Source: Cinnamomum chago (Eukaryota > Streptophyta > Magnoliopsida > Laurales > Lauraceae). Taken from it: DNA of 64,000 bases. The stretch lies in the NCBI GenBank assembly GCA_038049695.1, contig CP142452.1:77155501-77219500 (forward strand), in the 5' to 3' direction. Below are positions 24,791-35,900 of this stretch, in pieces; within the stretch, counting starts at the first letter, position 1; the number at the start of each line of letters is the position of its first letter. The notes under the pieces are model-generated. The model was not told the origin of the DNA and searched no databases. It saw only the letters and a program-made list of their open reading frames with translations. A program made the translations under genes and the position numbers.

Positions 24791-24837
24791 ATTAAAAGTT
24801 TGATTGTTCTGTTCCTGGCTCGTACCAAATTATCAGG

Positions 24838-24858
24838 CCGCGCTTGAAACATACGCGC
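24838..24858. promoter_or_regulatory. CGCG-box pair, array unit 1
   Basis: CCGCGC (24838-24843) and ACGCGC (24853-24858), both fitting the VCGCGB core described for CAMTA factors. Binding is inferred from the motif only. Confidence 0.4.
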
Positions 24859-26110
24859 ACTCTCCGATCTTCCACCGGGATTTTCGGATCGACAAAGACC
24901 CTTATCTCATATACCATCTTCTTCTTCCCTTTGCCTTTTTCTCTGCCAGACTCGAAATTCCAGTCTCTCCGCCTCAAGCAAGGTGAACAAAGCCCAAAAC
25001 TCTAAACTTTTCGCTTCTCCCATTTTTTTCAGTTCATCTCACTGAAAATTTAGAAAGATTGTATTTTTCTTGAAAATCCAAGTTGCGTTTTGGTAGAATG
25101 ATCGTTTTGGAGAAAACCCAGATTGAGAAACTGCAACAAGACAACTTGGTCTTTATGAATTTTGTCATATAGCATTGAAAATGCATTTTGAATTTCAAAT
25201 CAGTGCCTTTTCCACTATTGGCACTCTGGGTTTTCCAGAACAAAAATCAATTGGCCATATATTATTGTCAAGTTACTCTGTAGCAGCACACTTCTTCCCC
25301 CCTCTCAAGCACCTCTTCCTCAACCTTCCTTTTCATGCCTTGTTCTCTCTAACCTAATTTCTCCTCTTCTGGCCTATTCACCCACGTCTAAGTCTCTTAC
25401 ACGCTACCCACTTTCTTCATGTTCGCTCTCACTCTTTCTCTCTCAAGGTGTGGCCTTTTTTTCCATTTTTGAGCTCCGACACTTTATATGATTGAATACG
25501 AGTGGTTCTCTGTTAAAAAAAAATTGGCAAATTAATACATAGTCTATTTGATTATACTATATTCTAATATTTGAAAATGTCTATCATTGCCACATCTTGA
25601 CTGGGACGTGAGCAGTTTTCTGGTCAAATAAGTAAGGAAATGATATGTGGTGAAATTGATCATACTAAATTTTGATTTGGAAAAAGTCTACCATAACCAA
25701 ATCCAGATTAGGTGATCATTGGATTCAATATAAACCCATCTTAGCAGTAAGTTTTATTGTTGGGGGATATTCTCTCTAATGGTACAAAATTTAACAAACA
25801 AGGTACACTTTGATTGGATATTAGTAAGTTAACTATTATTGTTTGGTTTGTATAAGCTCTATACTTCTTTTTTTATAATCGTTAAATTGAATGAGTACCA
25901 ATAAACTTATATATGCGCACATATTAACTTCTACATGTTAGGCCTTACCACTAGTTTTTATGGTATTTCACGAATTTGTCTTAGACGCCTAAACCTTTTA
26001 CCAAAAATGTGTAGTCATCGCAAATGAGGAAAATGGGAAAGGGTTTCACACTTCAGATAGTTACCAAACGTGCCAACTGTTCTGTTCCAGTCTCATTCCA
26101 AAATATTAGG

Positions 26111-26131
26111 GCGCGCTTGAAACAAACGCGC
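26111..26131. promoter_or_regulatory. CGCG-box pair, array unit 2
   Basis: GCGCGC (26111-26116) and ACGCGC (26126-26131), with the same spacing as in unit 1. Confidence 0.4.
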
Positions 26132-27337
26132 TCTCCGATCTTCCAGCTTTCTTCCACCAAAATTTTCGGATCGTCAGAGACCCTTATCTCATATACCATC
26201 TTCTTTTTCCCTTTGCCTTTTTCTCTGCTAGACCCGAAATTCCAGTCTCTCCGCCTCAAGCAAGGTGAACAAAGCTCAAAACTCCAAACTTTTTTCTTCT
26301 CCCATTTTTTTCAGTTCATCTCACTGAAGATTTAGAAAGATTGTATTTTTCTTGAAAACCCAGGTTGCGTCTTGGTAGAATGATCGTTTTGGAGAAAACC
26401 CAGATCGAGAAACTGCAACAAGACAACTTGGTCTTTATGAATTTTGTCATATAGCGTTGAAAATGCATTTTCAATTTCAAATCAGTGCTTTTCCCACTTT
26501 TGGCGCTCTGGGTATTCCATAACAAAAATCGATTAGCCATATATTATCGTCAAGTTACTCTGTAGCAGCACACTTCTTCCCCCCTATCAAGAACCTCTTC
26601 CTCGACCTTCCTCTTCATGCCTTGTTCTCTCTAATTTATTTTCTCTGCTTCTGGCATATTCACCCACGTCTGAGTCTCTTACATGCTACCCACTTTCTTC
26701 ATGTTTTCTCTCACTTTTTCTCTATGAAGGTGTCTTTTTTGCAAGCCTTTTTTTTCCTCTATTGAGCACTGGCACTTTGTTTGTATGAATATGAGCGGTT
26801 CTCTGTTCAAATAAATTGGCAAATTAATACATAGTCTATTTGATTATACTATATTCTAATATTTGAAAATGTCTATCATTGTCAGATCTTGACTGGGATG
26901 TGAGCAGTTTTCTGGTCAAATAAGTACCGAAATGATATGTGGTGAAATTGATCATACTAAATTTTGATTTGTAAAAAATCTACCATAACCAAATCCAAAT
27001 TGGGTGATCATTGGATTTAATATAAACCCATCTTAGCAGTAAGTTTTATTGTTGGGGATATTCTCTCTAATGGTACAAAATTTAACCAACAAGGTATACT
27101 TTGATTGGATATTAGTAAGTTAATTATTATTATTTAGTTTGTATAAGCTCTATACTTCTCTTTTTATAATCTTTAAATTTAATGGGTACCAATAAACTTA
27201 TATATTCGCACATATTAACTTCTACATGTTAGGCCTTACCAGTAGTTTTTATGGTATTTTATGAATTCCTCTTAGACGCTTAAACCTTTTACCAAACGTG
27301 GGTAGTCATCGCAAATGAGAAAAATGGGAGAGGATTC

Positions 27338-27815
27338 TGTTATATCATTATTAACATGAACCCTAGATCGTGAACAACATGATAGTCACATGCATGATTT
27401 AATCTTAAATAAGTTGAAGAATACCTCCAGACATCCTGATGCAGAGAGCTTTCCGATCCTGCTGTCTGGCGCTGTTGTTGAGATCCGTCGAAGAAGAGGC
27501 TGGGTGAATGGTTTCGGTTTCCCTCTCCTTGCCTATAAACCTTAATGTGTTGATTTTGTGTGTAGCCTTTGTGATGGACGAAAAAGCTTTATTTATAGGT
27601 GGAGAGAGGACCAAATTTCCCAATTAGGTTTACTTTAAATTTAATCTCAACCGTCCATCAAGGTAGAGGATATTAAGGAAACTATCTCATTAGGAAACCT
27701 TTTTGAGTAATTATAGCATATGTATCCTATGAAAACAGAATTCCTATAATGACCACACTTCTAGAAAGGAAAGGACTTGTGGTCCAAGTAATGGGCCTAA
27801 ATTAATTTCCTTACA
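27338..27815 (-). mobile_element. Solo LTR, 478 bp, fossil
   Basis: TGTTATATC...CCTTACA bracketed by 5-bp direct repeats GATTC (27333-27337 and 27816-27820) within array unit 2. On the minus strand there is a TATA-like CCTATAAATAAAGC near 27590, so the LTR points left. No internal region remains. The size fits a Ty1/copia-type LTR, though the family is not certain. Confidence 0.8.
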
Positions 27816-27884
27816 GATTCCACACCTCAGACAGTTACCAAACGTACCAACTATTCTATTCCGGTCTCGTTACAAAATATTAGG

Positions 27885-27905
27885 CCGCGCTTGAAACAGG
27901 CGCGC
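27885..27905. promoter_or_regulatory. CGCG-box pair, array unit 3
   Basis: CCGCGC (27885-27890) and GCGCGC (27900-27905). Confidence 0.4.
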
Positions 27906-28811
27906 TCTCCGATCTTCTTGCTTTCTTCCACCAGAATTTTCGAATCGTCAGAGGCCCTTATCTTATATACCGTCTTCTTCTTCCCTTTTTCCTTTTTCTC
28001 CGCCAAACTCCGAAATCTCAGTCTCTCCACCTCAAGGAAGGTGAACAAAGACCAAAACTCCAAACTTTTCTCTTCTCCCATTTTTTTCAGTTCATCTCAT
28101 TGAAGATTTAGAAAGATTGTATTTTTCTTGAAAACCCAGGTTGAGTTTTGGTAGAATGATCGTTTTAGAGAAAACCCAGATGGAGAAACAACAACAAGAC
28201 AACTTTTTGAAGAGTTTTTTTTTTTTTTTTTTTTTGAAGAGAACAAGACAACTTGGTCTTTATGAATTTTGTCATATAGCGTTGAAAATGCATTTTGAAT
28301 TTCAAATCAGTGCTTGTTTCCACTTTTGGCGCTTTGGGCTTTCCACAACAAAAGTCGATTAGCCAAATATTATCGTCAAGTTACTCTGTAGCAGCACACT
28401 TCTTCCCTCCCTATGAAGCACCTCTTCCTCGACCTTCCTCTTCATGCCTTGTTCTCTCTAATCTATTTTCTCCTCTTCTGGCATATTCACCCACGTCTAA
28501 GTCTCTTACATGCTACCCACTTTCTTCATGTTAATTTGCACTCACTTTTTCTCTTTGAAGGTGTGTCTTTTTCGCAAGCCTTTTTTTTCCTCTGTTGAGC
28601 ACCGGCACTTTGTTTGTATGAATACGAGTGGTTCTCTGTTCAAATAAATTGACAAATTAATACATAGTCTATTTGATTGTACCATATTCTAATATGTGAA
28701 AATGTCTATCATTGTCAGATCTTAACTGGGATGTGAGCAGTTTTCTAGCCAAATAAGTAAGGAAATTATATGAGGTGAAATTGATCATACTAAATTTTGA
28801 TTTGTAAAAAG

Positions 28812-31359
28812 TGTTACACCCCGACCCAAACTAATCATGATTAAGGCTAATTAATTGAGATTAATGCTAATTAAGCATGGATAAATGGGTTAATCAAGGT
28901 TAATGACCAAAGAGAGACAAATTAGTCGCAGATGATGCATTAAGCATAATGAAATGAAATTGAGTCGGTTAAAATGAGTTTAGACTCAAACAAGGTAAAC
29001 TAAGGACTTTTTCGTAAATACGGGTTTTCAAGTATTTCGTCGAATACGGAAATTCTAGATACCAACGTGTGTATCTCGAATGGTACGTTAACTTTTATAA
29101 TAAACGTGATTCCATTTGACTTCAAATGGATCAAATGAGGTTTCATTTGACTCAAAATGTAATAAAGATTAATAGGAAGGGGTTTTAGTATGAAGTGTCC
29201 TTATATTAGAATGAAATGGATCCTTCATTCATTTCACTTCAACAACCCTAGACTCATTCTCATCTCCTTCCCTTTTCTCTTTCATTCCTCTTCATCAAGA
29301 GTGAGATTAGGAGTGCTTGAGTGGCCTTGAGTGAGGAAGCTTCATCTTCATCTTCTTCCTCAAGTCATTCCTCCATTTTTGAAGCGATAGAGCTTGAAAG
29401 AGAACTCAAGATCTCTTTGCTTGGAGCCACAGGTAAGTAGTTCGTCTTACCTTAGGATTTCCAAGTTCTATTGAGTAGATAGAAGTAGTGTGTAGCACAA
29501 ATAGCTCATAGATTTGTGTATGTCATGTTTTCTTGAAATTAGGGTTTCATTGGGGGTTTTCACCTAAAAAACAAGCTAAGCAAAGGGCTTTGAGTTAACA
29601 AAACTTCAAGAGAGGCAAGTATAAACATCTACTTGTGATTTTGTGTGTTAGTGAGGTATTTGGAGTTCAATGGATTCAATGTACAGAAATTAGCTTCAGA
29701 AATCTGAAACTCAGAAATGTCGTTCTAGGTAAATTTTTGCTAGTCGTAGGGCTAACCGCCAGAAAACCCCAATTTGATCAGTCTCTGGAAAGCTAACCGC
29801 CGAATTTCGGCTAGTCGAATGGTGACCGTTGGGCTGACCGAATTTGAGTAAGAAATCCCTGTCAGAAAATCGGCTTCTGGAAAGCTGACCGTAAGCTAAC
29901 CGAACTTGGTTCGGCTAGCCGCCAACGAGGTTTCGGCTAACCGCTAGTGCAGTTTCGGCTAACCGCCTGGCAGCCGCCAAGGTAACCGAACCTGACCAAA
30001 TTATTCATAGTAAGTGAAAATTTAGTGAGTTTGGATTTTTGCATAAGCTTGGAGTATTTCTTGTAAGTATAAGTACTCCCTAAAAATTTGTTTTAAGGCT
30101 AAACTTCATGGGTGATAATTACAGGGACTATTCAATGCACACATTAAATATATAATTGTAATGTCCATTGAAAATAACACGTGTATTTGAAAACCAATGG
30201 TTAGACCCAAATGTTTGTTTAGATTTGAGACAGAGTTAAGTAGAACCATAAATGATTAGTAAGTTTTCTCATTGTATCATACACCACATTGTTAGGTTCC
30301 AATCTAGTGAGATTGGTATCACTACTATTCCCTTCTCTTGTCACGAAGAGAATTATTGAATTGAATTGAATCCAGTAATTAATTGCTTATTGGAGAGCAT
30401 TAACTCTTGAGTTTGACACTACCTAACTATAGTATTATAACTTTAAATGAGTTCAATGAATTAATAAATGATACAAATGATTAATCCTGCTGCAACAGAT
30501 GGATTTAGGGCGTTCCGAAGCTCCGTGGTGATGCTAGTTGTCCCTGGCCCGGACACTAGTAAGTCCCACATATTCCAATCATATCTATGGGTGTTGATTG
30601 ATGCCAACCATTTGGAAGATGAATCCTTCCTTTGAAGGAAGATGGTAAATCAAATGAATCATTCCTTGAGAGAAGATGGTAAATGAAATGAAATGAAATG
30701 AAACGAATGAATGAAAGTTATGGTAATGACCATCTTGTACATTGTCATTGTAAGAATTATCTGGACTTGTTTAGAATTGGAATTGTTATTAAATAGATTG
30801 AGTGAGTTCAATATATGTATTAACATGTGCTATTACTAGATCTGTTTATACATTGTTGAACCGTCGTGTTCACTAGTGTTATTGATGGCATTACAGGTTT
30901 GATTGCCCTTGCCGGTGCAACAGCGCCCCCGGCGGCAGCGGAGGAAACTGCTCCGGTTCCTCCACGAGGATTAAATGAATGGAATTGACGGAATACCATT
31001 TGATATGGGTATTCTAGTGCGAAAAAGAATTATAACATTTTGAGAAACGTTTTGAAAGGTCATTTTGTACATTCATTTTTGGAATGTAAGTAATTGTTAT
31101 TGTATGGTGTTAGATATGCACCGATTGACAAACTATGATGGAAATGATACATATATAAGGACTTTATTTTGTATACATGTAAATTCGTAAATTGATATTG
31201 TCAAATATAGCTATTTCCGCAAAATTTGTGTATTTGGCAGGTTTATTGAGAATGATATCTCTTGTGAATTCCATTTTAACTTCGGTTAATTCGGAGTTTG
31301 CGGGAGTAAGTATGGGCTCACGGCTCGGGGTTATTGCAATTCGGGCCTGAGTCGTGACA
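28812..31359 (+). mobile_element. Solo LTR, ~2.55 kb (probably Ty3/gypsy), fossil
   Basis: It starts TGTTACACCCCGACCC and ends GAGTCGTGACA, with a perfect 5-bp target duplication AAAAG (28807-28811 and 31360-31364), inside array unit 3. Neighbouring units show the uninterrupted site. No gag/pol or second LTR is visible. A cluster of degenerate CGGCTAACCGC motifs lies at 29735-29995. Its opening and AT-rich CTAATTA-type early part resemble the 20898 element, suggesting related long-LTR families. Confidence 0.8.
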
Positions 31360-33084
31360 AAAAGTCTATCATAACCAAATCCAGATTGGGTGATCATTGG
31401 ATTCAATATAAACCCATCTTAGCAGTAAGTTTTATTGTTGGGGATATTCTCTCAAATGGTACAAAATTTAACCAACAATGTATACTTTGATTGGATATTA
31501 GTAAGTTAACTATTACTGTTTAGTTTGTATAAGCTCTATACTTCTCTTTTTATAATCTTTAAATTGAATGGGTACCAATAAACTTAGATATGCGCACATA
31601 TTAACTTCTACATGTTAGGCCTTACCAGTAGTTTTTAGGTATTTCATGAATTCCTCTTAGACGCCTAAACCTTTTACCAAACGTGGGTAGTCGTCGCAAA
31701 TGAGGAAACTGGGAGAGGATTCCACACCTCAGACAGTTACCAAACGTGCCAACTATTCTATTCCGGTCTCGTTCCAAAATATTAGATCGCATTTGAAACA
31801 GACGTGCTCTCCGATCTTTCTTCTTTCTTCCACCAGAATTTTCGGATCGTCAGAGCCCCTTATCTCTTATACCATCTTCTTCTTCCCTTTTTCCTTTTTC
31901 TCTGCCAGACCCTGAAATTCCAGTCTCTCCGCCTCAAGCAAGGTGAACAAAGCACAAAACTCCAAACTTTTCTCTTCTCCCATTTTTTTTCAGTTCATCT
32001 CATTGAAGATTTAGAAAGATTATATTTTTCTTGAAAACCCAGGTTGGGTTTTGGTAGAATGATCGTTTTGGAGAAAACCCAGATTGAGAAACTGCAACAA
32101 GACAACTTCGTCTTTATGAATTTTGTCATATAGTGTTGAAAATGCATTTTGAATTTCAAATCAGTGCTTTCTCCACTTTTGGCGCTCTCGATCTTCCACA
32201 ACAAAAATCGATTTGCCATATATTATCGTCAAGTTACTCTGTAGCAGCGCACTTCTTCCCCCCTCTCAAGCACCTCTTCCCTGACCTTCATGTTCATGCC
32301 TTGTTCTTTCTAATCTATTTTCTTCTCTTCTGGCCTATTCACCCACGTCTGAGTCTCTTACATGCTACCCACTTTCTTCATGTTGCTCTCACTCTTTCTC
32401 TCTCAAGGTGTGTGTTTTTTGCAACAAGCCTTTTTTTCCACTGTTGAGCACCGGCACTTTGTATGTATGAATACGAGCGGTTCTCTGTTCAAATAAATTG
32501 GCAAATTAAGACATGGTCTAATTGATTATACTATATTCTAATATGTGAAAATGTCTATCATTGTCAGATCTTGACAGGGACGTGAGGAGTTTTCTGGTCA
32601 AATAAGTAAGTAAAATGATATGTGGTGAAATTCATCCTACTAAATTTTGATTTGAAATATATCTACCATAACCAAATCCAGATTGGGTGATCATTGGATT
32701 TAATATAAACCCATCTTAGCAGTAAGTTTTATTGTTGGGGATATGCTCTCTATTGGTACAAAATTTAAGCAATACGATACACTTTGATTGGATATTAGTA
32801 AGTTAATTATTATTGTTTAGTTTGTATAAGCTCTATACTTCTCTTTTTATAATCTTTAAATTGAATGGGTACCAATAAACTTATATATGTGCACATATTA
32901 ACTTCTACATGTTAGGCATTACCACTAGTTTTTATGGTATTTCATGAATTCCTCTTAGACGCCTACACCTTTTACCAAACGTGGGTAGTCATCGCAAATA
33001 AGGAAAATGGGAGAGGATTCCACACCTCAGACAGTTACCAAACGTGCCAACTGCTCAGTTCCGGTCTCATTCCAAAATATTAGG

Positions 33085-33105
33085 CCGCGTTTGAAATAGA
33101 CGCGC
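33085..33105. promoter_or_regulatory. CGCG-box pair, array unit 5
   Basis: CCGCGT (33085-33090) and ACGCGC (33100-33105). In unit 4 (near 31787-31807) both positions are changed to TCGCAT and ACGTGC and no longer match. Confidence 0.4.
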
Positions 33106-34377
33106 TCTTCGATCTTCCTACTTTCCTCCAGCAGAATTTTCAAATCGTCAGAGCCCCTTATCTCATATACCATCTTCTTCTTCCCTTTTTCCTTTTTCTC
33201 TGCCAGACCCTGAAATTCCAGTCTTTCCGCCCCAAGCAAGGTGAACAAAGCCCAAAACTCCAAACTTTTCTCTTCTCCCATTTTTTTCAGTTCATCTCAT
33301 TGAAGATTTAGAAAGATCGTATTTTTCTTGAAAACCCAGGTTGCGTTTTGGTAGAATGATCGTTTTGGAGAAAACCCAGATCGAGAAACTACAACAAGAC
33401 AACTTCGTCTTTATGAATTTTGTCATATAGTGTTGAAAATGCATTTTGAATTTCAAATCAGTGCTTTCTCCACTTTTGGCGCTCTCAATCTTCCACAACA
33501 AAAATCGATTGGCCATATATTATCGTCAAGTTACTCTGTCGCAGCGCACTTCTTCCCCCCTCTCAAGCACCTCTTCCCCGACCTTCATGTTCATGCCTTG
33601 TTCTTTCTAATCTATTTTCTTCTCTTCTGGCCTATTCACCCACGTCTGAGTCTCTTACATGTGTCCCACTTTCTTCATGTTTTCTCTCACTCTCTCTCTC
33701 AAGGTGTGTGTTTTTTGCAATCCTTTTTTCCAATTGTTGAGCACCGGCACCTTGTATGTATGAATACGAGCGGTTCTCTGTTCAAATAAATTGGCAAATT
33801 AATACATAGTCTAATTGATTTTACTATATTCTAATATGTAAAAATGTCTATCATTGCCAAATGTTGACAGGGATGTGAGCAGTTTTCTGGTCAAATAAGT
33901 AAGTAAAATGATATATGGTGAAATTGATCATACTAAATTTTGATTTGAAAAAAGTCTACCATAATCAAATGCAGATTGGGTGATCATTGGATTTAATATA
34001 AACCCATCTTAGCAGTAAGTTTTATTGTTGGGGATATGCTCTCTAATGGTACAAAATTTAACCAATAAGATACACTTTGATTGGATATTAGTAAGTTAAC
34101 TATTATTGTTTAGTTTGTATAAGCTCTATACTTCTCTTTTTATCATCTTTAAATTGAATGGGTACCAATAAACTTATATATGCGCACATATTAACTTCTA
34201 CATATTAGGCCTTATCACTAGTTTTTATGGTATTTCATGAATTCCTCTTAGACGCCTGCACCTTTTCTTAAACATGGGTAGTCATCGCAAATGAGGAAAA
34301 TGGGAGATGATTCCACACCTTAGACAGTTACCAAACGAGCCAACTGTTCTGCTCCTGTCTCGTTCCAAAATACTAGG

Positions 34378-34398
34378 CCGCGCTTGAAACAAACGCGC
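34378..34398. promoter_or_regulatory. CGCG-box pair, array unit 6
   Basis: CCGCGC (34378-34383) and ACGCGC (34393-34398). This is the pair nearest to the copy B start codon, about 1.5 kb upstream. Confidence 0.4.
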
Positions 34399-35645
34399 TC
34401 TCCGATCTTCCTGCTTTCTTCCACCAGAATTTTCTGATCGTCAGAGACCTTTATCTCATATACCATCTTCTTCTTACCTTTGCCTTTTCTCTGCAAGACC
34501 CGAAATTCCAGTCTCTCCGCCTCAAGCAAGGTGAACAAAGCCCAAAACTCCAAACTTTTCTCTTCTCCCATTTTTTTCAGTTAATCTCACTGAAGATTTA
34601 GAAAGATTGTATTTTTCTTGAAAATCAGGTTGCGTTTTGGTAGAATGATCGTTTTGGAGAAAACCCAGATCGAGAAACTGCAACAAGACAACTTAGTCTT
34701 TATGAATTTTGTCTTATAGTGTTGAAAATGAATTTTGAATTTCAAATCAGTGCTTTTTCCACTTTTGGCGCTCTCGATTTTCCACAACAAAAATTGACTA
34801 GCCATATATTATCGTCAAGTTACTCTGTAGCAGCACACTTCTTCCCCCCTCTCAAGCACCTCTTCCTCGACCTCCTGTTCATGCCTTGTTCTTTCTAATC
34901 TATTTTCTCCTCTTCTGACCTATTCACCCACGTTTGAGTCTCTTACATGCTACCCACTTTCTTCATGTTTGCTCTCACTCTTTCTCTCTCAAGGTGTGTG
35001 TTTTTTGAAAGCCTTTTTTTCCACTGTTGACCACCGGCACTTTATATGTACGAATACGAGCGGTTCTTTGTTTAAATAAATTGGCAAATTAATACATAGT
35101 CTAATTGATTATACTATATTCTAATATGTGAAAATGTCCATCATTGCCAAATCTTGACTGGGACGTAAGCAGTTTTCTGGTCAAATAAGTAAGGAAATGA
35201 TATGCGGTGAAATTGATCATAGTAAATTTTGATTTGGAAAAAGTCTACCATAACCAAATCCAGATTGGGTGATCATTGGATTCAATATAAACTCATCTTA
35301 GCAATAACTTTTATTATTGGGGATATGCTTTCTAATGGTATAAAATTTAACTAACAAGGTAGACTTTGATTTGATATTAGTAAGTTAACTATTATTATTT
35401 TGTTTATATAAACTGTATACCTCTCTTTTTATAATTTTTAAATTAAATGGGTACCAATAAACTTATATATGCGCACATATCAACATTAATATGTTACACC
35501 TTACCACTAATTTTTATGGTATTTCATGAATTCCTCTAAGAAACTTGTACCTTTAACAAAACATGGGTAGTCATCGAAAATGAGAAAAATGGGAGAGATT
35601 CCGCACCTCATACAGTTATTACCTCAGACAGTTACAAATTATCAA

Positions 35646-35900
35646 CTGTTCTGTTCCGGTCTCTTTGCTCTCCAGAATTTTTGGATCGTGAGAGACCCTT
35701 ACCATCTTCTTCTTCTTCCCTTTGCCTTTTTTTCAGCCAGACCCGAAATTCCAGTCTCTCCTCAAGCAAGGTGAAGAAAGCCCAAAACTCCAAACTTTTC
35801 TAAGCGTTGAAAGATGCATTTTGAATTTCGAAGCAGTGCTTTTTTCAGGGATATTAGAGGGAAGAAGGTCAAAGCGGCTTAATTCGAGAGAAAGAGAGAG
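35646..35900 (+). promoter_or_regulatory. Gene-proximal 5' region / 5' UTR of ACA copy B
   Basis: A truncated upstream unit that lacks both the CGCG-containing segment and a further stretch of about 200 bp that is present in copy A (roughly 5455-5650). It ends with the same GA-rich leader before ATG as copy A. The 66-bp element duplicated in copy A is single here (about 35816-35878). Confidence 0.6.

Larger units (their letters stand above)
24799..35645 (+). repeat. Tandem array of six ACA upstream units (copy B)
   Basis: Six head-to-tail units of about 1.29 kb (after removing insertions) start at 24799, 26077, 27851, 31753, 33051 and 34344. A seventh, partial unit (35646) runs into the ACA copy B start codon. 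Each begins with a CTGTTCTGTTCCGGTCTC-like string and ends before the next such string, after a TCAGACAGTTACCAAACG-type segment. Block A has just one unit plus the gene-proximal partial. Two units are interrupted by solo LTRs. The first part of each unit is homologous to the 5' flank of the ACA gene, so this is an amplification of promoter-proximal DNA. Confidence 0.9.

Noticed and set aside
25034-34805. Recurrent ~70-aa minus-strand frames in the array units (e.g. 25034-25243, 26316-26540, 31995-32219, 33292-33516)
   Set aside because: They recur because the DNA was recently duplicated. Starts and ends vary among units, the opposite strand is also open, and no domain is recognisable, so there is no sign of selection for protein.
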